Source: Prosapia bicincta
Lineage: Eukaryota > Arthropoda > Insecta > Hemiptera > Cercopidae
NCBI GenBank assembly: GCA_036971475.1
Contig: JBAIZL010000058.1
Location: forward strand, 743,501-807,500
Length of the DNA stretch: 64,000 nt
Direction of reading: 5' to 3'
This document shows, in pieces, positions 1 to 12,277 of this stretch. The notes beneath the pieces were generated by a model that did not search any database, was not told the origin of the DNA, and saw nothing but the letters and a program-made list of their open reading frames with translations. Position 1 is the first letter of the stretch. Every line of letters begins with the position of its first letter. The position numbers and the translations under genes are program-made.

Positions 1-199
1 GAGGATTGAATAATTTAAGAAACTTATTAAATTAAAATACAGTAGAACAATTTTATTTTCTGAAAGATAATATTGACGCTTTTTACAAAAAATGTTGATT
101 TCAAAATTAGGTGAAGGATTTGTTTTATAACCAAGATTTCTATACAATTATTGTAATACTTTAGAAAGATTGAATCAACCCTCTAACATTAAAAATAAC

Positions 200-380
200 T
201 TATTACACTTTTGCATTTACTTGCGACCAGACTTTTTGTTAATTAAAAGTTGTTAAATTGTTAACTTACACTTGGAGCAAACGTTTTCGTCTTACGACTT
301 CTTCAGCTTCGTATACAACGTTGTTAACAACTTTTAGTTAACAAAAAGTCTGGTCGCAAGTATTAGCAAAAGTGTAATAA
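200..380. mobile_element. MITE with long terminal inverted repeats
   Basis: Arms at about 200-256 and 324-380 are near-perfect inverted copies. Both carry the motif TTGCGACCAGACTTTTTGTT or its complement and end in TTATTACAC / GTGTAATAA. The 67 bp between them has no coding content. The size of about 181 bp and the long arms fit a miniature inverted-repeat transposable element. I could not resolve a target-site duplication, so the superfamily is left open. Confidence 0.75.
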
Positions 381-1180
381 TTAATTAACAACCAGCTCGT
401 TATGAACAGCAGCAAGATTTCGATATTAAAAATAAACTAGTTTAAATACATAAATTCAAGTATTTTCCTATATACGTTTTGCAGTTATATGTTAATAAAC
501 TATTTAAATTTAAATTCATGAATTCAAAAAATTGTCGGCGTATCATTCCTTATCGTATATTGTTCCACAATCTAGTTTTTCAAAATGAACTTTTTATTCA
601 AAAGTTAAAATATTTTATAGAAGGTTTCAATTTCGAATTATTAGGTATATTGCGATTATTACATAATGGCTTTATATGAATATAGGCCTAATTAATTGCA
701 TAAGATTTGTACCAATTCAGCTGTAAACTAATGACAAATGCTGTCATTATTTACAGATTAGCTTGGCATTTGTCTGTAAATGTTGTACATAAAAGTATTG
801 AAGAATTAATTTTTGATAGAAGAGGAGGGGAAAAGTAAATATTTGTAGGTTTTCGTCTTACACACTAGTATGTCATGATATTGTAATAGCTTATTTATAA
901 TAAATTTTTATAATGTTCTAAACTCCAATTAAATATTCGCTTGAAATTGATATATAGTTATTTCATTGACACCAAATACTTTAGTTTTTTTAAAGGTATT
1001 GATTCTTTTTTTTGTTGTTGTTTAACTTCACATTTAATGATATTTCGTATTCATTCACCAATTCTAACTGTAAACTCCTCAAAACTAATGAGTTAAAATA
1101 TTTGGAACGTTTATTGCATCATGATTTGAAACCTAATCTCTTAATCCTAATTAGTTAGTTAAAAGAATACTAGATAGCGT
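381..1180. other. AT-rich upstream sequence, no gene seen
   Basis: No open frame here has recognisable protein features. The only structure noticed is a near-perfect stem at 721-756, listed separately. Confidence 0.5.
721..756. other. Near-perfect stem-loop
   Basis: A 16-base arm (721-736) pairs with 742-756 apart from one unpaired base, leaving a 5-base loop. A second partner, GCATTTGTC near 768-776, could pair with GACAAATGC at 733-741 instead, so two alternative folds exist. It may be a decayed MITE core or a structured RNA. Nothing in the sequence decides between them. Confidence 0.4.
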
Positions 1181-1189
1181 ACATGCTGC

Positions 1190-1295
1190 TAAACGATGAC
1201 GTTCGTAGTAGCGCCAATTTACTTACTACGCAGGACTTAAATCGATAGTTGAATTATAAAACCGGAACATCGAGTCGCATGTGAGCCAGTTGTAG
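1190..1295 (+). promoter_or_regulatory. Candidate core promoter of the gene at 1495
   Basis: TATAAAA lies at 1255-1261 and an initiator-like CCAGTT has its A at 1288, about 33 bases downstream, which is canonical TATA-to-start spacing. A CCAAT box (1214-1218) and a CRE-like half site (GATGACGT, about 1196-1203) lie just upstream. The block is visibly richer in G and C than its surroundings. It would give a 5' leader of about 207 bases before the ATG at 1495. An acceptor-like TTTCAG near 1419 leaves room for a leader intron. This is inference from motif spacing only. Confidence 0.5.
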
Positions 1296-1494
1296 TGTGA
1301 ACGTCAAACTGTTTAACTAACTGAAGTTTGAATTTCGTCTGTCATAATTGTTTTCAAGACAAGTATTTTGAATAATTGAATTTATACTATTTGGCAATAA
1401 TTGTGTTGTGAAATTTCAGGGAGACCTGTTTATTTACTTCTGTCAGTAGTTCCAGTGATATAAGTGCTTCAATTTTTATTCTATTAAAATAAAA

Positions 1495-4400
1495 ATGGCT
1501 TTTATGATGCCAGTCGTAAAAAATGATTACAATATTTATAAATCGAACCGATCTCGTCGCAGTTCAGAATGTTCGAACCCACAGTCTTGCCGCAGTCGGA
1601 AAGTTTCGGAATGCTCTAAATCAGAAGGGCCGAGTTTATCTACATCACCTGGCAGTGATTTTATAGTAGGAAGTCCAGCTCACAGGTCTGTTCCGATGAC
1701 TGTATCTTCAAGACAATACTCTTCAAGAACATCGCAGTCAAGTTTACAATCACCTTGTAAATCGTCTTCTTCATCGCCCCCAAAATCTACGTCGCAATCG
1801 TCTTTGAACAAATTCCACAACAGATTGGTCGATAAACTGAAGAGGTCTTTGGTCCGAAACAAAAATTCAGCTGATGGTAAGTAAACATAAAAAGCCTTTA
1901 CATCACATTCTTATATTGAAATTATTGCCTCTACTAACTATAAATAATATTTTCCTCGTATTACATTAAACCAGGAAGGTCCTTTAATTTCAATGAAGAA
2001 AATACTTCAATTTCCGTATAACTATACTTATTGCTCAATATGGAATTACAGGTAGGAATGTCATGCTTTGAAGGAATGTTTACGTCATGGAAAAGTACCA
2101 GTCTGGAGATTCCAGCTGGAGTGGGGACACGCATTTCCCTCCTACAAATAGTGTTGAGCGCTGCAATCACTTTTGAAAGCACGGGCAATGTTTGTAAACA
2201 AAACTGACCCTGATATGTAGAAATAAACCAAAAATAGCAATATAAATTAAGTCCATTTCAACTTGAGCTAGTGCTTTGCATTTTGTTTTTATAAATAATA
2301 ACTACATGTACATTTGTGTAATGAGTATATATTTCAATCTCAATACTGTTTGTTTTTAAGTATGAAACGTGTTGATTCAAGAAAGAACAATATAAATGTT
2401 AATTTTTCACTTTTATGTTGAAATTGTGTTTGAATCAATATTACAGGAAATTACACCTTGAATTCTTAATATTCATATTTTAGCCCAGTATTTCTTAGTA
2501 ATAAAACATTTAATAACTTTTTCATAAAATTGAAGCTAAATAGAAATATTAAGCTGTATAGGGCGTTTGAGGAAATATTACTTTTTGTATTTTATTTTTA
2601 ATTTACATCCCTTATACTCTAAAAAATTTATACAGTTCAGTCATAAACGGGCACAGCATATTTGCTGCCCCTTCCCCTGATTTTTCAGTGTATTATGGAT
2701 ATTTTACTCAAGTTTTGCATTATAATACAAATAATGGGTAAAAATATAGTCAAGATGATGTTGGTTAAAAAATTTTTTTTAATAACTCGTTTTAATGTTG
2801 TGTAGAACATGAATATCAACTTTTTTCGGTGCAAAATACGGAAAGTTCCTTTTCTCACATTTTAAATTTTAGTCGTAATGGCACATAGGCCGTAAACCAT
2901 GTGCGCAGTAGCTACAGCACACTGCACTAATGCTAGATTTGGTTGTAAGTTTATACATTACTAATATACCTATATGAAAATATGACTACGAAGTATCTAG
3001 TCAGGATAGATTTGGTTATAATTTTAATCAACATTACTATCTACCTATATTAAAGTATATCTATGAAGTATTCAGTCAGGATAGATTTTGTTGTAATTTT
3101 GGTGAATATTTAGACTTATTGCCGATGCAGAAAATTACAACCAAATCTATCCTGACTGGATACTTCACAGGTATATTTTAATATAGGTAGATAGTAGTTG
3201 TACAAAATTATAACCAGATTTATCCTGACTGGATACTATATAGGTGTATTTTAATGTAGGTATATAGTAATATTGTATAAAATTATAACTAAATCTATCT
3301 TGACTGGATACTTCGTAGGTGTATTTTAATATAGGTAGATAGTAATGCTGAATAAAATTATAACCAAATTTATCCTGACTGGATACTTCATATGTATATT
3401 TTAATGTAGGTATATAGTAGTGTTGTTTAAAATTATAACCAAAAGTTAAATATTTAGATTTTAAGTTTAGTATTAAAATAAATTTACTTTGACATAGTGC
3501 GGTGCTGTAGCTACTGCGCAGCGGGTTCACGGTATACATGCTATACAGACTGCTATACAAACATTTAAAATGTGAAAAAGTAACTTTCCACATTTTCTGC
3601 AGAAAAAAGTTGATGTTTGTTTATTAAGTTACCTTTTAGGACTCTAGATTTTGGTATTCTTATGGTTGTTGGGTTGAGAACTGCAGATATTAAATGTATG
3701 TATCTGGGTGTGTCCATCCGTTGTAGTATAAGCTCACCTAGAGCCAAACAAATTTTTACATATTTTGCAATTGTATTTAGTAATTATACACAAAATTTTT
3801 GTCACTTTGTATTGAACTGTGATGCACTTTTTCCAATTCTGAAGTTGCTACCGTTGCAAACTTCAAAGTACAATGAATTCTTTCAATAAAATAATAATAT
3901 ACAGGGAATGTATTTATAATAAGGAACTTTATGAACTATCTATATACCACATGATTTCCCAAAAAAATATAGCTGCTTTATCAAAATCTTATTCACGCAA
4001 AAGATGGTTTGAGTATTTAGCACATTTTTCTTATTAAAAAGGTCAAATTTTAGAACCGGTTAAATTTTATAACATTCAATAGCTGGCAATCTATTTTTAA
4101 TCATGTGTTTGTTACATGTTCAGGATTTGCCAATGAAATGGGATGATTAAGTAACCATTTGAAAAAAAAGTTTTTATTATCTTATAAACTAATTGGAAGT
4201 ACAAGAATAGTCATTATGTCTACATTTAAAAAAAATATTCTCTAAATACTACGTTCACTAAATGTCTTGTTGCTGTTAATGCATTCATGATTCCTAGCCT
4301 ATAAGTTTTGCATAACCTTTAACACTGTGAATTAACAGTTGCTATCATACTCAAAAAATTATAAACCGATGATCCCAAATGTTGAAATTTTACTTGTTTA

Positions 4401-5613
4401 CTTGGGCGTCATTTTCTTCAAATATCTTGGGAAATCATTCTCTATCTAGTTGTTGCTAGTCACTTGAATTAAGACATTAAACAATTTCAAGTTTGTAAGA
4501 ATGAAAATTAAGGTCTTTAAGGAAAATCCTGATAGATGTGTCGCTTAATCCAATGAGAATCATGTTGTTTGGCTGATTGGCAGGAACCTCTTGAGCAGCT
4601 ACTACGTTTTCAGGTGTTCAAACAGTTTTTTTTTTCACTCCTGCCTCTGTTTTTAGAAGTCAATCCTGTTTGCTCAAGGTTGTCTATCCAAGTTCAAATT
4701 GGATTATTTGGTGGAAATTTGGGTTAGGTGGCGTGTTTTAATGCTGAGTTTGCAAAAAGCTCTCCATTTTGATGATATGATTTCTCTATGCACAAGGAAC
4801 TATTCCTACCATCTCCCAACTTTGTCTCAAGACCACATAAAATCATCATGTTGCATTGGCGGACCCTTTCTTTTTATTTACAAGAACCTCCTCTTCTCCT
4901 TTTGGCACTGTTGCCAAATCTTCGGTATATCCTATATTAAGCTTTAAATTAGAAAATAAAAAAATTTGTTTTGGTTCGAGAGACAATTAACCTAAAACTC
5001 AACGGCAATGAAATAACAAGGGTAAACAACATTTTGAGTAAATTTATTTGCAATTGTAAATAGTACATATTTGAGAGATGTTAATAAAGAAATAATAGTA
5101 TTTTTTATTTATAAAAGGTTTTAATTTTTAAAAATTTAAAACAAAATCTAGTATTTTTTCCCAATTTATTTATTACTTTTACTTTTATTACTTTTGATTT
5201 TTAGGATTATTGTAATTGTATTTAGGCAGAAGTATATTATCTCAACCAATGTAGGAAATATTACATATAAGGATTCATAAAATATCCGGAGATATAAAGA
5301 AGTAAAAATTTATTAAAGGATAAAAAGGAAAGAAACAAACCAGGCTGTATGTAAAGATATCTACAGGTCTTAATATAACGTTCAGTTAGGTTTAATTCTC
5401 TTCTCATAACCTTCCAACACTGATTACCTAAAATTTTTTTTTACTAACATTTTCGCTGCATTTTAACTCCTTTAGCACTAACTTAACATTAAATACTATT
5501 CACCAGGTGGTTTGTTTGGCCAGGATCAGAAAGCACCCGAAGGACATCCTGAGAAATTGGGCTTGGGGAGGAAGAGCCAATCTTTCAACGGCAAACCACG
5601 ACGCCGCTCCTAG
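1495..5613 (+). CDS. Serine-rich basic protein, two exons (1495-1876 and 5507-5613), function unknown
   Basis: The ATG at 1495 sits in a good insect context (AAAATGG). Exon 1 encodes residues 1-127 plus the first base of codon 128 and ends at a strong donor (G|GTAAGT at 1877). A CACCAG acceptor ends at 5506, and the next exon continues in matching phase for 34 more codons to TAG at 5611-5613, giving 162 residues. The protein is rich in Ser, Arg and Lys. It has two related motifs, RSRRSSECS (residues 18-26) and RSRKVSECS (33-41), Ser/Pro runs at about 75-104, and a basic amphipathic stretch with FHNRLVDKLKRSL at about 107-119. The C-terminal part carries RKSQS and RRRS, which resemble basophilic kinase sites. 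No signal peptide or catalytic motif is visible in the 162 residues. I do not recognise the family. The conserved-looking N-terminus, good splice sites and locally raised GC make it a credible gene. It could extend further (see 5614-5769). Confidence 0.72.
1877..5506 (+). other. Intron of the serine-rich gene
   Basis: It is bounded by GTAAGT at 1877 and CACCAG ending at 5506, with phase 1 on both sides. The intron is AT-rich and hosts a fold-back element at 2806-3622. I saw no additional exon with matching phase and coding composition in 3623-5500, though a small exon cannot be excluded. Confidence 0.65.
2806..3622. mobile_element. Fold-back element with internal inverted tandem repeats
   Basis: Arms at about 2806-2936 and 3490-3622 are imperfect inverted copies. 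Both contain ATCAACTTTTTTC near the outer edge and GCGCAGTAGCTACAGCAC (or its complement) at the inner edge. Between them lie units carrying TATCCTGACTGGATACTTC: at least four on the right with a period of about 74 bp, and about two on the left in the opposite orientation. The whole element is therefore palindromic at large scale. There is no transposase. This is the architecture of a foldback or MITE-type non-autonomous DNA transposon. Exact ends and target duplication are unresolved. Confidence 0.65.
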
Positions 5614-5769
5614 TCCCAGGACATCACCATCGGACAGAACCAACGCAAGTCGCTTCCTCTTATCCAGGAACGTCGTCCTGCTGGTCGCGATGGTGAGCAG
5701 AATTTTGGACGCATTATTCGAACCTGCCTTATTATGTTGGTGGCTAGTTCGTTGGTAGTTTTGATATAA
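5614..5769 (+). other. Possible readthrough extension with hydrophobic C-terminal tail
   Basis: After the TAG at 5611-5613 the gene frame stays open for 51 codons to TAA at 5767-5769. The extension resembles the upstream exon in style (QRKSLPL, ERRP) and ends with a hydrophobic run TCLIMLVASSLVVLI that would suit a tail anchor. Sequence up to about 5700 keeps the raised GC of the exon. A donor-like G|GTGAGC at 5693 lies in the same phase as the first intron, so splicing into a further exon is an alternative. Explanations are programmed readthrough, a recent nonsense change or sequencing error, or chance. Confidence 0.4.
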
Positions 5770-8700
5770 AGTTTGCCTCTGTGATAGGACAGCGCTATAA
5801 AAATATAGCTGTTGGAACAGTACCATAAAACTATTGAATGGAAATAATTATTTACCAAAAATTATTAGTAATTATTTATTAATTATAACTTTATTTTAAT
5901 ATCTAGATAGTGATTTGGATATCTATAAACAGATAAGATTTTGATCATCTTAAAGAATTTTAAAAAATCTTGAAATTTTACTTTTCTTAGTGCACTTGTT
6001 TCTTTTTTTTTAATAAAAATAATAGGTACTATAATTTTGTTTAACTGAGCAATAAATGTGATAAAAGTCACACGGTGTTGCCAAGAAAACATTAATTTGT
6101 AGTTCATTATAGTATTTTGTTAAACAAATTTTGAAATCAATGTTTACTAGTCTTACCAAAGTGGTTGTTATTATGTTACATAATTTCACAGGGTTTAGTT
6201 TACAATTTAATGTGTAATACCTATACTATTTTTAAAAAAGGAATAAACTTTAATATAAGAGTTAAAAAACTTGCAATTGTTGGGTTTTACTTTGAGGTAT
6301 TTTTATTAATCACTTTATAAGTAGGGTTTTTTTGCCAAGTTAAGTTGATAAATAAGTAATTCAAAGTTTAAATATACTGTAAATATTTCTTGAAGGGCTT
6401 TATCTTTTAAGGTTTCACTTGTACATTTTAAATAATAATTAATGCTTGTGATCAATAATATTTTTTTAAAAAAATGTTCCTTTAAAAACATATAAAACCA
6501 TGTCTACAGAAAAGTTACATTACCTAGTAAAGTACTTCAAAAGTGTTAAAATGTAAGCATACTGTTCATATTAGATGTAAATTAGTAGTATAATGTATAT
6601 ACACTGTGCAAGTTATTGTTATGGTTATGGTTATGGAAAGTTCTTTTCAAAATATTTTCCTTTAATATTTATAACATCAGACTGAAAAAAGTTGTTTTAC
6701 TTTCTTAAAAACTGAAACTGTTAGTGGAAATAGTAACTTTTTATCATGAAGAGGAAATAATTTTGTTGTATGGAATATTTACTCTGAGAAAAGAGGCAAT
6801 GCTTCAGTAGCAATATTTTAGGTAAAGATAGATTTATAGTATCTACACATTATCTTCTAATAACGTTATTAAATGGGAAAGAGGGGAACTAAGCAGGTGT
6901 TGATTTTTTTATTAGAAAAAGAATAATTTATCTACACAGATGCCTGCATAGAGTGCTAACTAGTATAATTATAAGATTTTTTAAAGTATGTAATTTGTAG
7001 TTTTTAAATAAATATAAAATTAAGAATGCATTCTTTAAAAGTATTATTCAGTTTCAAATAATGAACAACCCTTATTTCAGTCAATCATGGGAAATAATAA
7101 ATTCACAAATCATTTAAAACTAATACAATTACAAAAACCAGAGAATTAATACAGTAACATAATTTTAAACAGTTATTTTCTTATTTCATTAAATTCCCTC
7201 TGAATTTAGAGTTTATAAAGTTATAGAGATTTATTGTCTAGTTATAGATTTATAATAAAAAATAATATCAATACATTTTTCAGTCCAAAAAAATACAGAT
7301 TTAACAAAATATAGTCACTGAAATCCCATGGCTATTGTTCATTTATTAAGTGTAATTAATGTAACATTTATATGTATCATAAAAGTTATATGCAAATAAT
7401 GTAAAATGAATGTAATGTAAAGAGTATCTGTAAATATTGTAATTAGCCTGTACATTTTGCAAAATTTTTGTAAATGAATTTTTAGTTATTTTATCAAAAA
7501 ATCCCGAATCAAGTATATAATGTTTTTTTATTTAAAATTAAAAAGTTAAAATAATTTGTCAAATATTATTTTAATATTAATAATTTCTAATTTTCTTTTT
7601 AAACAATTAGAAAAATCATTTAGGCATTTAATGCTAATCTCCAAAAACATTTTCAATTTTTTTCAGGATTTATTACTAATTATTTATTTTAATATACATT
7701 CCATTAAATTATTTATTTGTAGCTCCAATTATAAGTTTTTAGTTCCAATTGTCTGAGTATATTGTATCATTTGTTTTTTTCCTGTAAGGCTTAGTTTTAG
7801 TTTTGATTGTAAAATTATTTTGTTTGTATTTTAATTTCCTTGTGTTTTTAAATTTTGTTCTGCTTATATATAATAAAAATTATATTTGTTTGAAAAAGGG
7901 TATTTTTTTTCAAACCCAAGTTTACTTTGTTTGAAGTTGAAAAAAAATTGTATTTATTAATTTAGCAAAAACAATATCTAAAACCCCATTATTAACCTAA
8001 CGATGTAAATCAGTTTGATATAAATAAGTTATTCGGATCAAGTACTTTTGAAACTCTGCTATGCTCAAAATTTCAAACTTTTTAAGCTGAGCACTAACTA
8101 TAGATGAAGTAATTTTCCATTAACTGTGCATATAATACACTACAACTCAACTGTTGAAGCAACAAAGTTTTTAATGTCACCAGTCTTGTTTGAAGAACTC
8201 GTTGCCATCATCATTTATGCACATATGAATGATAATGGCTGCATACTTGCTGAAACAACTGTCTGGTATTAAAGACGGTTGTGTTTTATTTTTTTATATG
8301 TATACTACAGTACATGAACCTCACAAGCTAAGTTCAAAACTAAATCAATTTCATAAAACTTGTGAATTTTTTTTTGCTTTTGTTTTATTCTACTATTGTC
8401 TATAGAGTATTTTAATCTTTAATGGGTATACTATTGACTGTCAAGTTATTAATTTGAGCATAAAATATCCAAACACTAAATGATTTATTACATGAATATT
8501 TTGTCAATTTGATGATTTTTTAAGTTTATCAAATTTGAATAGTAAATTAATTATCATCATAGATAAAACTAACAAGTTTATTAGGTTTCATATATCAAAC
8601 TTGAAGAAAAGCAGTGAGCGATGAATAACAAATATGTAGATCTTGTAAATCTGATCAGCTACTAAATACGCATGATTACAAGCTGAAACAGTGCATTGTC

Positions 8701-8774
8701 AAAGATCATCTGAGAGACATATTCAAGTGTTTCCTCTAAGGTAGTGTCTAGTTTCCCTTTAATACAGACTACAC

Positions 8775-8792
8775 AACACTATCGATAGTGTT
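8775..8792. promoter_or_regulatory. 18 bp perfect palindrome around TATCGATA
   Basis: AACACTATCGATAGTGTT is its own reverse complement. The core TATCGATA is the DRE recognised by DREF in Drosophila. No gene start was recognised beside it, so a regulatory role is only a possibility. Confidence 0.3.
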
Positions 8793-9104
8793 TACATTCA
8801 AGTATTTTAAATATTCTAATTTGTAGTATAATCAATTGATCGAGTTGTACATCTCATTTTATATTCTGAGTATCCTAAAATATTAATAACTAATTACAGT
8901 AGCCTATAGTATTAATGTAGATTGAGTTCTGTCTGGAAAATCTACATGACACATGTAGCTACTAAAACAAATTCTATCTGTGTTTGAAGATGAAATACCT
9001 TTTATGACTTGAAAGTTTAAGCTCTAGAAAAAGTGGGGTTTGATGTCTTATAGGATGTACAGAAAATTAACAGACTTCAATTTTATTGTGCATTTTGATT
9101 CTAC

Positions 9105-9170
9105 ACTGTCTAAATATACTTAACTGGATACTTTGTAGCTATATTTTAATATACCTTGATAATAATGTGT
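9105..9170. repeat. Solo relic unit related to the intronic fold-back element
   Basis: The motif AACTGGATACTTTGTAGC followed by TATTTTAATATA matches the unit tandemly repeated at 3140-3445. It shows that the unit exists outside that element. Confidence 0.5.
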
Positions 9171-9236
9171 TAGTGATATAATATTGTTTTGGAGTTCAAC
9201 ATTAAATTTATACAGAAAGTATTTTTAATGTATACT

Positions 9237-9273
9237 CATACACACACACAGATATATATATATATATATATAA
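9237..9273. repeat. CA/TA microsatellite
   Basis: A short run of alternating CA followed by TA dinucleotides. Confidence 0.85.
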
Positions 9274-11500
9274 AATTTTACAAGCTTGTAGGATCTTGGA
9301 AGGTCACACAGAGCTGGAATTTAAGATATTGACATGAAGGAGTGGGGAGAAATATAGGTTTTTTCTTAATTTACAACATTTATAGGGTTTCGAGGCACTT
9401 CATAAATCTCCATAAGAAATACATAGCAATGAACCAGCTGAGTATGATTTTCAAATATTTCAGGTGTGAAACAGCTGTACAAATATTATATAAAAACCAG
9501 TTGAGTACAAATATTTTAACAGTATTAAAGGTTAATTTGAAATATTAAACTAGGATAAGTTTAGTTAATGGAGTATGTCTTTTCGTATTGTTTGTTTGAC
9601 AAGTGAATTAAATTAGAAATAATCACTGGTTCTGGAAATGGAAACATATTTTTACCTAGAATTAAATTAATATGAACAGATCCTAACATGCCATTTCAAA
9701 TGAAAAGGAACCAAATTCTTTCAAGACTTGCATTCTCAAAACTGTAAGTAAAGCTTCAATCGATCAAACCGTTTCCCCCTGTTTTTACACATGCTCAACT
9801 TTATTTTGCACTAATTCTAGTAAACTCTCAAGATGGATTAAACATGCACATTGATAATACGATTAGTCAAAAAAATCAAATTGAAAATACATTTACATCA
9901 AATATATTTTATGGGGAAATTTTGTTTTATATATATGTGTGTGTGTGTATTTTGTAGTTTTAATTTTTTTTAAATGATCAAAAATGCTACTATGTAATTA
10001 TTTTCAGATTTTTTAAGCTCCATACAAATAAATCAACAATAATAACAACTTATAAATTAAATTTTAATGTAGATACAGATTTTAGATACTGAACTATAAT
10101 ATATTTTATTACTAAATGAGAACAACTTTTATGTGTATTAAAAAGTGTGTTTGTTTAAACTTTTCTGAAGGTGTCCCAGTTACGTCCTTGGCTCTATATG
10201 TGTGTCTTTCTTGTATAATAATCTCTCTCTATATAAAAACACTTTCTTATGTGAAATGTTCATATAGTTATAATTCTAAAATTCTAGGTTACCATTTCGA
10301 TATTTACATACACATACACATGGGATATTTAACAGTCTTATCAATAAACCGCAATACATAATGTTACATGGTAGAAATATTTCAGAAGTTGAAGGTAATC
10401 AGAGATATATTGTATTTCAATGGCAATATTGGTTTGGAAAGGCACTTAAATACAAGAGCTGTACTTGGGTACTCTTCAGGTATTGCCAAAGTCAAGTGAC
10501 ACTCCAAACTATTAGTATTTAAGTGAGAACCCTACTCTTATATTGTAAGATCCCAGACTTGAAATTTGAAGATGATTTCATTTCGATGTTTCTAACAGTT
10601 GAAGAATTGAGTTAAAATCAACTTTGTTACATTGTTATACAGAGTTGTGCTGTGAAATATCTTCTTTACAAATTTGATTTATATTCATAATGAATTTTAA
10701 CATCCAACAGAATAGTAAAAATATCATACAGTTAATTATTTTACTTCTATTAAGCTAGAAAATATGTTTTGTATTTTGAAAAGAAAATATATCTAGGGTG
10801 TGCATTATCGTTTAAAGATTATTTTTATTCCATTATTTCGTGGGAAACAAAATTCTTAGTGCACAAAGATTAGTAATCATTTAATATCTGCAGGAGCTCG
10901 ACGATGGGGGTTAGTATAAGGATTAAAAAGTTTTAAAACATCTTTTAGGTTATACAAATTACTTTTAATTTGCTAATTTAAAAAAAAAAAAAAATCAACT
11001 CAAAGTAATTCAAATTATAAGTTCAAGATATTTTCTTTGCATATCGGGTTGACGGTAAACTCACAGCCGTCACGAATACCAATGTTCCCATACCGTTTGG
11101 ACGCATTTTGAGAAATACAACACATAGAGCGCCTAGTGGAGAAGACTTATAAGGACTACAATTTTGTAGAATTATGGTTTATGAAAATTATAATTTGAGG
11201 TTTGCTTTTATTGTTATCACTTGCAATCCTCTTAACTTGATTTCGTAAACAAATACCATTTTGTACATGACCTTAAATTTAGTATTCAAGAAACACTCTT
11301 TAAATTTGGAATGTACCTGTATTTAAATTAGGTATATATTAAAATGTATGAAATGACAAATTGGGTCAAAAAGTTAGAATGGTGTAAATAATATTGAATT
11401 TTCAAAACCTTACCTTGATGGTATAAATTAGTTCCCAGTGTTTCTGAATTGTCACCCCCCCCTCTTTAAGGGATTTCTGACTGCGCTACCGAGAGTATTT

Positions 11501-12120
11501 CAAAATGAATCTATACAGTTTTAAGGTGATTGTGATAGGTCAAAAAAGAGACAGGTCTGTCGACTAGCACCGCAGCACAAAATGAATCTACGCAGTTTAA
11601 AGGTGATTGTGATAGGTCAAAAAAGAGACAGGTCTGTCGACTAGCACCGTAGCACAAAATGAATCTACGCAGTTTTAAGGTTATTGTGATAGGTCAAAAA
11701 AGAGACAGGTCTGTCGACTAGCACCGTAGCACAAAATGAATCTATGCAGTTTTAAGGTTATTGTGATAGGTCAAAAAAGAGACAGGTCTGTCGACTAGCA
11801 CCGTAGCACAAAATGAATCTATGCAGTTTTAAGGTGATTGTGATAGGTCAAAAAAAGACAGGTCTGTCGACTAGACTAGCACCGTAGCACAAAATGAATC
11901 TATGCAGTTTTAAGGTTATTGTGATAGGTCAAAAAAGAGACAGGTCTGTCGACTAGCACCGCATCACAAAATGAATCTATGCAGTTTTAAGGTTATTGTG
12001 ATAGGTCAAAAAAGAGACAGGTCTGTCGACTAGCACCGTATCACAAAATGAATCTAAGCAGTTTTAAGGTTATTGTGATAGGTCAAAAAAGAGACAGGTC
12101 TGTCGACTAGCACCGTAGCA
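11501..12120. repeat. 77 bp tandem array, 8 copies
   Basis: Units begin with CAAAATGAATCT at 11501, 11578, 11655, 11732, 11809, 11890, 11967 and 12044. The period is 77 bp except for one 81 bp unit carrying a small internal duplication (near 11870). Copies are almost identical. Each unit holds GACAGGTCTGTC, an interrupted palindrome, overlapping a GTCGAC site. No protein-like frame persists because 77 is not divisible by 3. Confidence 0.95.
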
Positions 12121-12277
12121 CAAAATGATGGCATTTTATAGAGGCATTTCTGCTGGGAAAATACCATTACAGTTTACGGGATGTAAACGTAATTAGGCGT
12201 TGCGCGGTATAAAAAAAGATAGGCTCGATATTAATAGACCAGCATTTTGTATCATTGGGTTTTGGGATTCGTATATA

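Larger units (their letters stand above)
5770..11500. other. Long AT-rich region without a recognised gene
   Basis: This is probably the 3' UTR of the left-hand gene followed by intergenic DNA. I found no open frame with family features. Short items inside are a solo relic of the 2.8-3.6 kb tandem unit (9105-9170), a CA/TA microsatellite (about 9237-9273) and an 18 bp palindrome (8775-8792). The 3' end of the transcript could not be placed among the many AATAAA-like strings. Confidence 0.5.

Noticed and set aside
3165..3593. 142-codon minus-strand frame with repeats
   Set aside because: It lies across the tandem units and arm of the fold-back element. Composition is that of AT-rich repeat and there is no splice or start context.
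5507..5758. Alternative plus frame of 83 codons over exon 2
   Set aside because: It would need a phase 0 junction, whereas exon 1 ends in phase 1. The phase-matched frame is preferred.
11501..12120. Possible CRISPR-like array (regular repeats with palindromes)
   Set aside because: Units are contiguous with no unique spacers, and the context is eukaryotic.
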